The notes: generated from the letters alone by a model not told the origin. 64,000 bases of DNA from Diphasiastrum complanatum (GCA_029204225.1 CM055093.1:19270041-19334040), one strand, 5' to 3'; positions 1 through 12,679 are shown, numbered from the stretch's first letter. Translations and numbers: made by a program.

Positions 1-405
1 CAGATGTTCAAATGTTTTTTTTCATAGATGAGAAATGTCAGATGCAATGTTTGATATTTTGGAGGAATCGAAATTGCACTTCAAACCTACGTTGGATGGT
101 AAAGCTATATGCATAAAAGCATATTAGAATCTCCCATGGAATGTTTTGGCAAGTAATTGATGAGGCACATTATTCCATTGTGTACAAGTTTCATGGAAAC
201 ATCGGCACATTCAAGCAATGTGGACATTCTTCGAAAGGGCTGGTCGTAATGCGTGGGATTTTAGAAAAGCATGCATTGCCTCAACCACATCTGCAACATA
301 AATCAAAAGATGACGTTGTTATTTGCGAACATCATCTCTCACTCGGCATGCATAACGTGACGTCTTCAAAACTATAAACACACAACTTAAATACGCATGT
401 ATTTC
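1..405. other. Left edge, no recognisable gene
   Basis: A 79-codon open frame at 141-377 has no recognisable domain and I do not call it a gene. The stretch ends at the target-site copy that flanks the solo LTR at 411. It is probably older repeat or intergenic DNA. Confidence 0.4.
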
Positions 406-410
406 TCAAG

Positions 411-1101
411 TGTGAAAAATTGCCTACATTGGCAAATCTAGCCATGTAGAATATTGTACGTTTTGTCGATATTTTTTGTTAGTCACTTGAATGGACAAAA
501 CGCCACTTGTAAATCCACACCTAAGGTAGGTTACCACGAGTCAAGAGGAGTGGTAGTGTCCATTTGGTAGTGATTCCTACTTTGTAGGATCTAGACCATG
601 ATTTATGATGAGATTTGTACCTGCCATGCACCTACCAAGCATGACTCTTGGATCTAGGCTAGGGTTTTCACATTAGGGCAAGAAAGTTGAGTCTACTTCC
701 TTATTACATGCTTGATTTTCACCTAACTTGGCAAAGGAAGTGTCTTTTACTATGTATTTCCATTCTCCATAGTGAGAAGATAGAAAGTTTTTGGAGCCTC
801 AAGGAGAAACTTAGATTTTCTCTCTATGTATGGTGATTGTGATTGATTCTAATGAAATCTAGCTTTGGCACACTTCAAACTCTGTCTGCAGGCTGTACTA
901 CAGCCTGATTTTTACATGTGAAAACTTGGATTATAGTTTTTGATCAATGCTCTGATTGTCTCTACTTGTTTTCTATCAAGCTGCTAAACTAGATCTTGTT
1001 TTTAGATGACTAGTATCTGATAGATTGTTTAACAAGCACACAATCAACCTTGTGGATCATTCAAAGGTCCATTTATGGTCCTTAGTACTGTATTTTTCAC
1101 A
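411..1101 (+). repeat. Solo LTR of a copia family related to element A, with target-site duplication
   Basis: The 691-bp unit begins TGTGAAAAATTG and ends CTGTATTTTTCACA. These termini closely resemble the LTRs of copia element A (TGTGAAAATTG ... CTGTATTTTTCACA), although the internal sequence differs. It is flanked by the 5-bp direct repeat TCAAG at 406-410 and 1102-1106. No internal retrotransposon sequence or primer-binding site adjoins it, so it is best read as a solo LTR left by recombination between the two LTRs of a full insertion. Confidence 0.85.
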
Positions 1102-1317
1102 TCAAGATCCACGCCCTACAAGATGTGGAAACAAGAGTTTGAACATGTCAAGACTCCAACAAGACAAAGAATGTCCAAAATGATACCAATTTAGATGGAT
1201 GAATCAAAGTATTAATTATATCAAAAATATGTTTAATTTGGTGTATTGTAAATTCTCGAGTCCATTTCTGAAAATGGAGTTTGAGAAAGTCCAAAATTAA
1301 TTGAGACAGTGTTTTAC

Positions 1318-1386
1318 TGTCCTACTGTGAGTATATTGGCTGATATCTTGACTAAACCTCTATCAAGAGAAAAGCTTAAGGGAGGG
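1318..1386 (+). pseudogene. 3' end of a copia pol gene with polypurine tract
   Basis: One frame reads VLADILTKPLSREK, the usual C-terminal end of copia RNase H, where ADI(F/L)TKPL is a hallmark. It runs into a purine-rich tract ending AAGGGAGGG at 1386, which normally primes plus-strand synthesis. The rest of this copy cannot be followed upstream: 1107-1317 is degenerate and the solo LTR interrupts at 1101. Confidence 0.7.
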
Positions 1387-1708
1387 TGTTGGAATTAAGC
1401 ATCACTCCAACTCACCAAAATTTGAGTCATCAGTCCTCGAGTCATCAGAACTCGAATCATTTGAGTGCGACTCACTCGAATCCCGAGTACCAGTACACTA
1501 TGTAAATATGAACTCTCTCTCTCTACAATGACATTGCAGCCTAAATCTATGAAGTCCAACGTCTGTGTAATCAATCAACAGGAGTAGAAGTAGGATCGAC
1601 ATCAAACTTTTAGAGTTCAAGGTCTTCGAGTTCTACATGTTTTTTGGCCTCCTTCGAGTTCGAGGTCCACGTCATCCACACTGCCCCGTCCGACGCAGAC
1701 CACGTTAC
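1387..1708 (+). repeat. 3' LTR of the degenerate copia copy
   Basis: It starts TGTTGGAATTAAGC directly after the polypurine tract at 1378-1386, the position and dinucleotide expected of a 3' LTR. It is rich in CTCGAGT/ACTCGAA motifs. The 3' boundary is a guess (a TTACA near 1708); no second LTR copy was found in the window to fix it. Confidence 0.5.
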
Positions 1709-1970
1709 AATTCACTTTAGTACTTTTAGTAATTGCGTTGTTTCATGCTCGTTGCACACATAGTCATTGTAGCTATTCCATGTATATATACATAACGGCC
1801 ACTCACGAAGAATGACATGCAAAAATGATATGTAGCAGAGAAGAGTGAATTAGAGTTTCTACGCGAACTCCATTGTGTCTTAACTTTCTGATTTCTTAGA
1901 ATCAAAGATATCCGAGAGAGTGAAAGCTATTCAAGAAATAGAGATAGTTATTCAATATGTAGCTAGCTAA
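1709..1970. other. Unassigned DNA up to the left rearrangement breakpoint
   Basis: There is no gene. At 1970/1971 the sequence switches abruptly into the middle of the copia A gag-pol frame, with no LTR or start codon. This is the left breakpoint of the proposed inversion. In the ancestral arrangement 1970 would have adjoined the complement of 19888. Confidence 0.5.
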
Positions 1971-4918
1971 GTAAAACTGCAAATGATGGTCAATGTGACA
2001 TCAAAGGCATAGGCACTATTCCTATTTCCCTTTCAACAAATAGGAAAGCAAATCTTGAAAATGTCTTGTACATTCCTTCAATCACTAAGAATTTGCTTAG
2101 TGTAAGTCAAATGATTGACAAAGGACTTGATGTGGAGTTCATTGGAGATGCATGTTTGATAAGTAAATGTGGATCCTTGATTGCTCAAGGTAGGAGGCAT
2201 GGTAAACTTTTCAAGCTTGATGCATGTGTGATCTCTAATCATGAAGGATGTATGGCTAGGGAGCAATTGACAAACCAAGAAGTTTGGCACAAGAGGTTGG
2301 GCCATCCCAACTTCAAATCTTTGGAGGTAATGGCAAAGAAAGAGCTTGTTCTTGGTCTCCCTAAAAGTCTTGTTGCAAACAATAGTGTTTGTGAACATTG
2401 TGCCTTGTCCAAATCTCATAGACTTGCTTATTCTAGATCTACTTCTAGATCTAAAGAAGTTTTTCAACTTGTGCATTCTGATATTCATTCTTCTAGTACA
2501 ACTAGCAATGGTGGGGCAAAGATGTATGCAACTTTCATTGATGACTTTAGTAGGTATACTTGGATCTATCTTCTTAAAAGTAAGGATGAAGTGTTTGCTG
2601 CATTTGTCAAGTTCAAGAATGAAATGGAAAACCAATTCAATACAAAGATCAAATGCTTAAGATCTGATAATGGAGGGGAATACACCTCAAATAGGTTCAA
2701 AGACTTTTGTATAGCACATGGGATTAAGAGGGAGATGTCTAGTCCTAGGACTCCACAACAGAATGGAGTGGCCGAGAGGAAGAATAGAACCCTTTGTGAA
2801 TGTGCCAAGGCAATGAGACTACATGCTAATCTTGCTAAGTCTTTTTGGGGGGAAACTTTAGCATGTGCTAACTATCTATGTAATAGATGGACAAGTGCTT
2901 CCTTGGATGGTAAAACTCCTCATGAGGTTCTTTATGGTAGAAGGCCGAGTGTCAAGCATTGTAGGATCTTTGGATGTACATGTTTTGTCAATATCACACT
3001 TGATGATAGAACTAAAGAAGATCCTTCATCAAAGAAGGGTGTGTTTGTTGGCTATAGTGAAGTAAGCAAGGCTTACAAAGTGTACATTCCTTCTACAAAG
3101 AAAGTTGTCATAAGTAGGGATGTCATCTTTCATGAAGAGAATGTTTCCAATGTTGTTGATGTTGATGTTGATGTGCCTACTAATCATCATGATGTGCAAG
3201 ATGTCTTGGATGAAGATGGAGATGCCACTCCAAAGCAAACTTCAAGGAAGACTCAAAGGCAAAGGGCTAAGCCATCAAGGCTAACCTATGATGAAAAAGG
3301 AAAGCAAGTGGTGGACAACTCTAACTTTGCTTTTCTTACCTCTTTTGATGAACCAACTTGTGTAGGTGAAGCAATTCAAAAGAAGGAATGGATCCAAGCC
3401 ATGGATCATGAGCATCAAGCACTCATCAAAAGCAACACATGGAGGTTGGTAAAGCTTCCAAAGGACAAGAAGGCAATTGGTTGTAAGTGGATCTTCAAGA
3501 TCAAGACAAATCAAGATGGATCAATCAACAAGTACAAGGCAAGGTTGGTGGCAAAGGGGTATGCTCAAGAATATGGTATTGACTATGATGAGACCTTTGC
3601 ACCCGTGGCAAAGATGGTAACTATTCGAATCCTAATCTCTCTTGCAACTCTTTATGATTGGGATATGTGGCAAATGGATGTTACTAATGCCTTCTTGAAT
3701 GGTGATCTTGAAGAAGATATTTACATGGAGCAACCCGAGGGCTATGTTTCACATGATGAGCCTAATCATGTGTGCTATCTCCAAAAGAGTTTGTATGGGC
3801 TAAAGCAAGCACCAAGGAGTTGGTATGCTAAGCTCAATTCCTTCTTACTTTCTCAAAACTTTGTTATGAGTGAGTATGATCATTCTCTCTACTTTAGATT
3901 GAATGAAAATGATATCACTTTACTTTTGATCTATGTTGATGACATTATCTTAAGTGGTGGTAACAATCTAGATATAGATGAAATCAAGATGGCACTCAAA
4001 AGAGAGTTTGAAATTCAAGATCTTGGTAAACTTCATTATATCTTAGGAATAGAGATTATTAGAACTTCTAAATCTACATTCATATGTCAAGAAAAGTATG
4101 TTAACTCTATTCTAAAAAGGTTTCATATGGAAGATTGTAAAGTTGTTTCTACTCCTATGGAATCAAATGTAAAGCTAACTACAAGAAGTAATGAAAGATC
4201 CTTCAAGGACATTACTCTCTATAGAAAGCTAATAGGATCTCTTATATGGTTAACCATCACAAGACCTGATCTAAGCTTTGTGGTTGGTAAACTAAGTCAA
4301 TTTATGCAAGATCCTAGTGAGGCTCATTGGAAGCTAGGAAAGAGAGTACTTAGATACATCTCGGGATCTAGAGATTTTGGCATCTTGTATGGAGGTACTA
4401 CACCTAACCTTTGTGGATTTTCAGATTCAGATTTTGCAGGTGATCAAATGGATAGGAAGTCAACAAGTGCCTTTGCAATCTATCTTGGAGATGGAGTGGT
4501 CTCATGGCTATCAAAGAAGCAACCAACTATCTCTCTATCTTCCACCGAAGCCAAGTACAAGGCATTAACAACATGCACCAAGGAGATTCTTTGGATCAAG
4601 AGGATGTTATTGGATCTTCACTTGCTGGAACCAGAGAAGACTCCAATCATACTTTGTGATAACCTTTCAGCCCAAAGCTTGGCAAGCAATCCTGTTTTTC
4701 ATGCAAGGAGCAAGCACATTGAGATTGCTCACCATTTTGTGAGAGATCAAGTCATTGCCAAAGAGGTGGAACTTCAACATGTCTCTTCAAAGGAGTGTGT
4801 GGCTGATATCTTCACCAAACCATTGGGAAAGGACCTATATTTAATGCATAGATCTAATCTTGGAATGTGCTCAAAGACTATGTTGAAACTAGCATCCAAT
4901 GTTGAAGAGGGAGTGTGA
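1971..4918 (+). CDS. Copia element A, 3' half of gag-pol (integrase, reverse transcriptase, RNase H)
   Basis: An uninterrupted frame enters at 1971 and ends at a TGA (4916-4918) overlapping the LTR start. Counting residues from the TTG codon at 2066, it carries the GAG-pre-integrase motif (VWHKRLGHPNF, about 72-82). The integrase zinc-binding Cys pair follows (CEHC). The integrase catalytic triad is D139, D201 and E237, with exactly 35 residues between the last two. The linker contains PSRLTYDEKGK. Reverse transcriptase has YVDD at 623-626, and RNase H ends in VADIFTKPLGK. There are no stops or frameshifts, so this half is well preserved. The usual start, gag and protease are absent here; they lie on the opposite strand at 19889-20897. 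Confidence 0.93.
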
Positions 4919-5568
4919 AAATTGTCAACATTTCCTAGCTAGTTTGAGGCCTAAATTGGCTAAAATTGTAAATAGTTTTGGTTCTGGAGTTTTGCACGTG
5001 TGAACCAGGCCACAATGTTTTTATTTACTGTATTTTTTCAGTATGATGAAGTGTCAAACTTCATACCCTTCAAAATGAGACCATTTTGATGTATTTTGGT
5101 CATATAAGCCATTTTTAGCTATTTTTCCTATATAGGGAATATCTAGGGTCAAGTACCTTCTAGAGAGAGGAGAGAGAGTCATCTTCCTCATCCATAAATA
5201 GTAGGGAAGTCGTGGAGAACAGGTTGGAGAAACCTTTTGTATGCTTCATTGAGATCAATAGATCATTGTCATTGTTTCTTCCTCCATTGAGAGCATTGTT
5301 GTGTGTATTGTCTTCAAGCTATTGTGTATGATCTTAGGTGCTTTCCAAAAGTGGTAGGCTGATGTATTATGGACTGTATAATGCTATTTTGGGCCGCACT
5401 TGATGTTTATGGAAGTTTCCATTTGTGATAAATGCTTTTTGATCAAGTTCTTTGCATTCTAGGTAGCATAGAATGTGTTGCCAATTCCTAGCTTATGTAG
5501 TTTGGAGTGCAAGCATTCAAGCCAATGATCTTGGAGTTTAGATCCACTTAGGATCTGTATTTTTCACA
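4914..5568 (+). repeat. 3' LTR of copia element A
   Basis: A 655-bp LTR runs from TGTGAAAATTG to CTGTATTTTTCACA, directly after a purine tract (GAAGAGGGAG). The pol stop codon lies inside it. It contains the TATA-like CCTATATAGGG near 5130 and is followed by GTTTG (5569-5573). The reverse complement of 22070-22724 has the same length and, read by eye, differs at one base (C at 5186 against T on the minus strand at 22452). Confidence 0.95.
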
Positions 5569-5573
5569 GTTTG

Positions 5574-6058
5574 AAATTTACGAACATATTAACCAATGTG
5601 GTTAAATATTTAACTAGAGACAATGTTGTCGGACAGATTCACACATTCGGGGTAGACACTGTTTTCCAATAGCATTCTCCCATCTTGATCGGCGACTTGT
5701 AGTTGTTAAAATTGAAAAAACAATACATATTGATTTCTTGGCTTGCTACAAATGTTGTACGATGCAAGTATGTAGCTCATAAATGCAAAATGCCAAATTT
5801 GGCCTACATAGAACTCGAGCTACATGGTTACGTAATATCTAGATTGAAGAATACAACTTGCATATAGTTTGTAGACATAGAATTAGCAAAGTCATGCTTG
5901 TAGAAAATCGTGGCAATTCACATGCATTAATTGTAAGTGATCCATAGTGACATGCAAGGCATGCAGAAAGTGTAATGAACACATGCATGATGATTTGTAC
6001 TTTGTTAGTTAGAACTAGCACACTTGTAAAAAGTTGGTAGAATTTCATGCATGGCAAG
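5574..6058. other. Flanking DNA between two copia LTRs
   Basis: No credible gene was found; the minus-strand frame at 5839-6057 has no recognisable features. In the proposed ancestral arrangement this was ordinary DNA downstream of copia A. Confidence 0.4.
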
Positions 6059-6493
6059 TGACAAATGTCACATAGACTCTAGATGTCACTTTAGATGTCA
6101 TTTTTTAATGAATGGATGTGGTTCTACCTTGAGCTACCTTAAACTCCATAAATATGTGTAGCTCTCCTCACAATCAATGATGAAGAACCAAAGTTTTGTA
6201 GCTCTCATGCCATTTTGGATCTAAACTATTTTGCTTGTTATCTCTCTATCTTTCTCTCTCTAGCTCGTGTTGAAGCTAATGCTTATACACTGATATCTTG
6301 TACTTTTGCTAATTATTGATTCATTGCTGCATATTTAGTTGCTTAGCATGCTAGATTGTGGTTAAGCCATTTCTTCTGAACTAGATCTTGCTAATCAATC
6401 TAGAATCAGGTTACTTTGCTAATCACAAAGCTTAATTAGATCCATCATACTTGTGGACATTCCCCACACATGTGAAATATGGAAATTTTGTCA
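6059..6493 (+). repeat. 5' LTR of copia element D
   Basis: The 435-bp LTR begins TGACAAATG and ends ATTTTGTCA, so the ends form the inverted pair TGACAAA/TTTTGTCA. It is followed with no gap by a primer-binding site. The left flank is GCAAG (6054-6058), but the matching duplication cannot be checked because the 3' end of the element is lost at about 8893. Confidence 0.85.
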
Positions 6494-6506
6494 TGGTATC
6501 AGAGCC
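6494..6506 (+). other. Primer-binding site of copia D
   Basis: TGGTATCAGAGCC is complementary to the 3' end of plant initiator tRNA-Met. It directly follows the 5' LTR and fixes element polarity. The untranslated leader runs from 6507 to 7246 and holds nothing else recognisable. Confidence 0.9.
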
Positions 6507-7246
6507 AAATTAAGCTTTGCATGCTAACATCTCTGATTGTACAAGAAATTGAGAGCTAAATCAAGCAAAAAAGCAGTTTTGCACTTTTTCGCACCTTTCT
6601 CTAAATCAGATTGAAACTGAATTTTCAGACCTGAAATGTGGTAGTACGGAATTCTAGAATTTCGCAAGTGTGAAAATCAGAGATTTTCAGTCCCTTTGTT
6701 CTCCTTGCTTATAGATCCAAGGATAACAGTGTTATAGCTTGATGGAGAGCTTACGATCTATACTTTCTATAGAAATTGAAACCAAATCAATATGATGTGT
6801 CTAGCAAGAGTTATAAGCTCTTAAAAAGGATAGGGATAGGTCCAAAATTCAAGTGACAACATTTTGATTTGATTCAATCTTGCTTTGTTCTGAATCCATT
6901 GTTTTGAGCATCCTACACAAGAAACTTAAGATCAAGATTGAGTTTGAAATAATTAACACCTTTTGAGCATTCTGAGAGTCAATTGTGTTTTCTTTTGAAG
7001 CATTTCACACGTACCAAAAGTAGGATTCAAACTAGCCAAACTGTCTCAATCCACTTTGTGTGTCTGATCTAGATAACTTGGCTTGTGGAATATTTGAGAT
7101 TCATCTCAAATACAGTTGCAAGTGTTTTACATAGGAAGGTAGTACATCCTTGAAAATACCTATACTGAAAGAAAGCAGCAACTTTAAGTCTGATTGGAAC
7201 AAGCTCAAACGTATTGCAGTCCAATAACTAAGAAGTCTTCATTAAA

Positions 7247-8893
7247 ATGACATCTCAGGGAGGATATCTTCTAGAAGCCAGTGAAAGACTAAACACTTCT
7301 AATTACTCAATTTGGAAGTTCAAAATGGAGTCTATTTTAATACTCCAGGATGTTATGGATATTGTGCTTGGTGTTGAGGAGGAGCCTCAAGCACAGACTG
7401 AAATTCTTAAGTATATGAAAAGAGCTAGAATGGCTCTACATTTCATGAAGATGAATATATCTAATGAAATTATGAGAGAGATAGGATCTTGCACTACAGC
7501 CAAAGAAGCTTGGGATGCACTAAAGTCCATCTATGAAGCAAAGAATACTTCTAGAATACTCACTCTTAGAAATCAGATTTTCCAAAGTTTCCAAAGAAGT
7601 GAAGAGAGTACATCTAACTATGTTCTGAGAGTTAAAGATTTACATAGAGAGCTTTCCTGTGTTGGTGTTACTATTAACTAAGATGAGCTAGTTCAAGTCA
7701 TACTGAATGGCTTGAGAGATGACTATGATAATCTTGTTCAGTCTTTTGTTATTAAAGAGGAGTTGCCTAATCTAGAAACTCTCCAAGGAATTCTTATTTT
7801 TGAAGAATCTAGACAAAGCTATAAACTCTCCAGGATGAACAAACTCGAGCATGGTAGAAGTGACAAAGCCCTCTTTGTCAAAGACAAGCATAAAGGAAGG
7901 AGTAAGAACCAATTCTCTCAGGCATCCAACAAAGACAAAGCCAAAGATTGAGACAAAGATGGTGAAAGGATGATACATCTCATCCTTCTAACTCAAAGAC
8001 CAAGAAGAAGAAAGTGAAGTGTGTCTTCTGTGGCAAGAAGAGGCACTATGCCTCTAATTGCTTTAAGAAGAAAAACCAACTCAAGCAAGCTAATCTCTCC
8101 AAAGAGATTTAAGAAGATTCTGTTGCAAGTGATGGAGAAGGATCACTCATGGTGTCCAGTTTTTCTTCATCACCTTTCAAGAAAGATGGAGCTTGGTACA
8201 TAGATAGTGGAAATTCTTCACATATGAGCTGTTCAAAGGAGTCATTTGACTCAATCTTACCCTACAAAGGACTCAAGAGATCTATTTATTTTGCTAATGA
8301 TCATGAGTGCCCAATAGAAGGAATTGGCAATATTCCAATGAAACTTGCTTCTTCAAAAGTTCTTGCACTTTTAAATGTTCTTTTCATTCCAAAACTCACA
8401 AAGAACTTAATTAGTGTGGGAAAGTTGCTTGATAATGGTTGTGATGTAAAGTTCAACTCCAATACTTGTTTTATCAAGAAAAATGAAGAGATCCTTGCTG
8501 ATGGATCTAGATGTGGTCGAATTTTTAAGTTGAATTCTCATGAGAATGCAAACCTTTGTGAAGTTGCTTTGTTATCTAAGGAGGAGCTGTGGCATAGAAG
8601 GTTGGTTCATCCTAACTTTAAATCTATGTCTTCTATGGCTAAGAAGGTGAAGGCTATTGGTCTTCCAAAATCTCTTTCTAAAGCTTTCAAGCCTTGTGAG
8701 GCTTGTGCCATTGCAAAGTCACATAGAAAGCCATATCAGAAGTCTTTTATAAAGACTACTCATCCTTTGGATTCACTTAGATGTACATTTTTCCTCTTCT
8801 AAAAGTATTGGTGGTGCAACATGTTTTGTCACCTTTATTGATGACTTTACTAGATATACTTGGATGTATCTACTTTCTTCAAAGGCTATGGTT
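7247..8893 (+). pseudogene. Copia element D, gag-protease-integrase N-terminus, broken
   Basis: It starts at ATG 7247 (MTSQGGYLLEASERLN). A UBN2-type gag of about 235 codons follows, then a CCHC zinc knuckle (CVFCGKKRHYASNC, near 8020-8065), the aspartic protease motif DSGNSSHMS near 8199, and the GAG-pre-integrase motif LWHRRLVHPNF. The integrase Cys pair CEAC and the start of the integrase core (FIDDFTRYTW) come next. In-frame stops lie at 7679-7681, 7949-7951 and 8110-8112, with a frameshift near 8795. At about 8893 homology ends abruptly and unrelated sequence follows; RT, RNase H and the 3' LTR are missing. Gag is similar to that of element A but clearly a different family. Confidence 0.85.
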
Positions 8894-9490
8894 ACCCCCT
8901 GTTGCGACTCGCTCTGCACTACCCATTCCCTCAGCCTTTGTAACTACCCTCATCTCTGATTTCTCACAAGGGCCATCTGTGAAAATTAGATCTACCATTC
9001 CAATCACAATTACCCAAGTCGTCTCACCCCCACAAACTTTAGATATTTCTCTGAATACTCAACCGTTTATGGAGATGATCGATGATTCTTACAGGCATAT
9101 GAATGTTTTGTGATGCCATTGAGCCCTGGACCCTTTGAACTAGAATCCCCTGGATTCGATCATTTCTCGAAAACCTTTGATACTTTTGATTCAATACCGG
9201 CATTTCAGCAAGGCCAACAAGTAGATCAAACAGTTCAAGCACCAAACACCATCATAGTTACTTTTGTGGTTATATCCCCAAAGCAATTTGATGTAGAAGT
9301 TCCAAATGGTTTTGAAGGAGAAGATATATTTTTAAAAAATGATCTTATCAATCAGAAACTCATCCAGCTAAACTGAGAGTTGAAGATAGCCAAACAAGAC
9401 GAAGACAAGTCAGAAGTAGAGATGAAAAAGACAAAGAAACTTGCGGATGTGTGGAGACATATTTTTCAACTCTTTAGAATGTGCCGACTA
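8894..9490 (+). pseudogene. Unidentified degenerate coding-like stretch
   Basis: Two overlapping frames (8781-9113 and 9110-9376) read as one protein after a shift near 9110. They are rich in Pro, Ser, Phe and Asp and continue past a stop at 9374 into a lysine/glutamate-rich, coiled-coil-like stretch. I recognise no domain. It resembles in style the extra ORF at 48222-50030, but I cannot show homology. Confidence 0.3.
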
Positions 9491-9653
9491 ATGCACAAGA
9501 CCAGGTTGATAAAGACACCAACTTAAGAAATTCTCCCAATGTAATATCCATCTTACTAGATAGAATATTCACGATCAATTTTGTTTGTGGGGCTTCAGAT
9601 TTGGTCATCTTGAAAGGCTCTTCGTGATGGTGCAACTGAGTACTAACATATGT

Positions 9654-11119
9654 TCATGTATTACATAAATCCAATGGTGGCACAGGTGAAAAATGAACTT
9701 TGGCTGCAGTTTTAATGGCTTCCAATGCCTCCTCATCTTGCAAGTCTTTAATCCAGTGTCTCATATTGTTGTATTTCTTCTTCTCTGAGTTGAGATTCAG
9801 ATATACCCCTGATGCGGTAGGAATATCAGTAGTTGACATAGATTCAGGAGGTGTTGGATCAACATCAACTCCTTTCTACTTCTGAGCTCGTCTTGTTGGG
9901 GACAGTCTTTGTAACGATGTCCATAACTGCATTCCCGACAGAATGGAGTAAACTTTTCTTTATTCGGATATTCAGCAATTATGTGATTTTTTCCACATCC
10001 AAAGCATCCAAGTGGTGCTCTAGCCCACTGTCTAGACTGTTGTTGTTGCGCAACAGCATAGATAATGTATTGCTCTGAAGGACCAACATCTTGATCAGTA
10101 TTGTAATTCCATTGGTCATTACTAACTGAAGATTCTGGTACGATCATATTTGCAGAAGGACCATGTTGTATTGGGGGGCCTGGCAAAGCTAATCATTCTG
10201 AAAATCCAAGATCTTGGAGCTTACCATCTGGCAATAAGTATCTTTCACATGTCGTTTTAGTGTTGGACACTCATTTATGGTGTGCTTTCCAGCACAAATC
10301 ACACACCAAATATTTTCTTTTCTAGAAAATGTTTTAGTCGTCTTGTTAGCTGCTTTGTCAGGCTTGGCATTCTACTCTTCCAATGATTTCAATTTTGCAT
10401 CGAACTGTGACTACATCTTCTCTAGTTGTATTTGTTGCTTCTTGGCAAGTTTTTTCAAGCTCATCGATCATTAACTCAGCTGTTGCATTGACATTTGTAG
10501 ATGCAATAGTTGTGGATGTTGTAGCGGTTTGCCGCACTATATATGATAGCATTCCCACATTTGGTTCATCATCTGAATCTTCGTCCTCTTCATGTATTGC
10601 ATCATCCATAGCATGTTGTAATGATCTATAATCAGCTCGACGTTTAAGTTCACCTCTTATCCTTTTAGGTAGACCTGCTAAAATCACATAATCATAGCAT
10701 CATTATTTATTAGTTCAAGTTCATACTCTGGTCTGAGATGCTTGACTCATTCTATATAATCTTCCACCCTTTCCCTCTTTCCCATTTGAATTTTACTTAA
10801 AAGTAGGAAAGGATCTTCCAAGAACTTTCTGGGTTTAAATCTTGTGATTAGGCCAGCTTTAGCAACTTCCCAATCCATACGTTCAGTCTCATCTTGGTTG
10901 TAAAACCATTCCTTGTGCTGCGGGCCTGTTAAGGACATAGGAAATAGTTTAAATTTATCTTGTGAAAAAAATTCTCCATAAACTTCACATGATTCATCTG
11001 ACTAGATCAGATAAAACATCATACTTTGGTAACTCTAGATGATGTGACCTTATAACAATAACTTGTGGAACAACCATTGCAGGTTCAAGTGGCTCAAGAG
11101 CATTGTCTATATCCGACAT
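9654..11119 (-). pseudogene. Gypsy-type gag polyprotein remnant
   Basis: Reading leftward from an ATG at 11119 (MSDIDNALEPLEP), pieces in shifting frames give a retrotransposon gag core. Examples are WFYNQDETERMDWEVAKAG and ITRFKPRKFLEDPF at 10747-10938, with RVEDYI and then LPKRIRGEL near 10650. An acidic linker is followed by two zinc-knuckle-like motifs at 9900-10050. The first, CFGCGKNHIIAEY, has the last Cys replaced by Tyr; the second is FCRECSYGHRYKDC. Stops and shifts are frequent. It lies directly downstream of an LTR and primer site on the same strand, so this is the 5' part of one gypsy element (H). Confidence 0.7.
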
Positions 11120-11443
11120 CTTTTCAAATTACTTCAAACAACAATGAGTTTGGCTCTATATTTTTCATTTGACTACTATCTTTAATCAGGTTTGTAAAAT
11201 TGCAATCACTTGACAATTATCAAATTTTTTGTTTTGGAAAAAATATCTTGATCAAGCGATCAACAGTTCTAGATATAATAATTTCTCATAATCAATATCA
11301 AACTGTAACTAAATCCCGTGAAGGATTCATATAGGTCCTAAGAAGCAGTATAGGTTGAGAACGAAGATTTCTTGGTTTGTAGAATTGAAAATAGCTTCAA
11401 ACTTGATGGAGATGGAGCATAAGCCACCAGCCACCAATTTATA

Positions 11444-11665
11444 GCTCTAATAGCTTGTTGGGAAGGTAAACAGAAATGTTAATCTTGTTGTAAAATGCAT
11501 TATTCTATATAGAGACAGTTTCTGACTGGGCAGCGAAGATTGTTGAGTATCTGATGCTAGGGCAACCGAATGACTCTTTGATAGAAGTACAGAAGAGGCA
11601 ATTTGTTCATAAGGCTCAACCTTATCAATTGAATTCAGGTCAATTGTATCATCGTGGATCAAACA
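11444..11665 (-). repeat. 5' LTR and primer-binding site of gypsy element H
   Basis: On the minus strand the LTR runs 11665-11456 (210 bp), from TGTTTGATCC to CTTCCCAACA, with TGTT/AACA ends. It contains a TATA box (CTCTATATAGAA). It is followed at 11455-11444 by AGCTATTAGAGC, which matches the tRNA-iMet site TGGTATCAGAGC at 9 of 12 positions. The gag start lies about 325 bp further on. Boundaries rest on termini and context, since no partner LTR is in the window. Confidence 0.6.
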
Positions 11666-11700
11666 ATATTCTACATATATGTGTTTTACCGCATGAAATA

Positions 11701-12498
11701 TCAGCTAGTACCCCCAGAGCCCGATGAATTGGTTGGTATTTGAGCTCCTTGTCCCAAGGGTTGGCTTTGAAATGTGGAGCCTTGAGTTGCAAGAGGGGGC
11801 TGTTGAAATCCTACGCCATCTCCACCATCAGGTCCATCAAAGTGAAATTGGGCGTGCTCTGCATGAACCGATGGTGTCGATTGGGCAGCAGCCTTTAAGC
11901 GTTCTTCGAGGGTGGCTATGTGCTGGTTTAGGGCCTCAACGAATGCAATGTATGATTGTTGTAATTTTGTGTGTTGCTCCATCATGGCTTGTAGCTTTTG
12001 GGCCAACGTTTGATAGGCCACCACTGGAATGGCAGTTCCCTTAGGGATAGTTGGTGGTGCGAAGTCGTTGAAGTCCACCATTTCCAGCTGTTCCTTCATA
12101 GCAGAACGTGCTGCTTGTGAATCTGCTATAGCCTCATCCTTCTCGGCTTTGAGGGTATCGACGGTTTGCTGCATGTTGGATACCTTCAATTGGAGCTGGT
12201 TTTGGAAATGGATTAGCATCTACTGCTGTTATTGATTATAATTCGTGAGGTTTTGGATCTGCAGCTGCTGTTGTTTGGTTTCCTCCTCCAGCCTTGCTTT
12301 TTCTTTTTGAAGGCCCGCCATAGCACCATCGTCGAATTGCCGCATAGTGTGTTGTCCCCCTAGGGTGCCGAATATATTGTATTGGAGCTCATTCACCAAC
12401 CATCCCGCTTTTTGGGCTGTAAGGGGTAGCTGCTCCCAAGGACCAATGTCAGGTAGGTTTTGTGTGTAGTAGGGTGAAAGAAAAAACACATATTTCAA
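11701..12498 (-). pseudogene. Unknown glutamine-rich coiled-coil protein, interrupted
   Basis: Two minus frames (12498-12229 and 12219-11701) are in one reading frame, separated by TAA and TAG codons where CAA and CAG would continue a Gln run (YNQ-stop-QQ-stop-MLIHF). The N-terminal part has GWLVNELQYN. The middle is heptad-like and rich in Gln, Glu, Lys and Leu, typical of coiled coils. The C-terminus is low-complexity (Gly, Gln, Ser, Pro). No domain is recognised. It ends just upstream of the gypsy H LTR, so that element probably inserted beside or into it. It may be a gag-like or accessory retroelement protein. Confidence 0.45.
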
Positions 12499-12679
12499 AA
12501 CAATGAGTGATTAACTCATTCTTGCTCTTCCTAAATCCGAGAGCACTCATTTGATTCATAACAATTTTTAGATAACTAAGACATAAAAACTTGCTCTCAA
12601 ATGAGTCATTACACATCTTATCTTCAGCTTCCTTTTTGATGAAGCCCTCAAGTCGTCTCATGTAGTTCTCAAAGCATAC

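Noticed and set aside
141-377. 79-codon plus frame
   Set aside because: No recognisable domain, splice context or neighbours; likely chance.
2346-3514. Several short frames on both strands within copia A pol
   Set aside because: Shadows of the intact pol frame, which carries all catalytic motifs.
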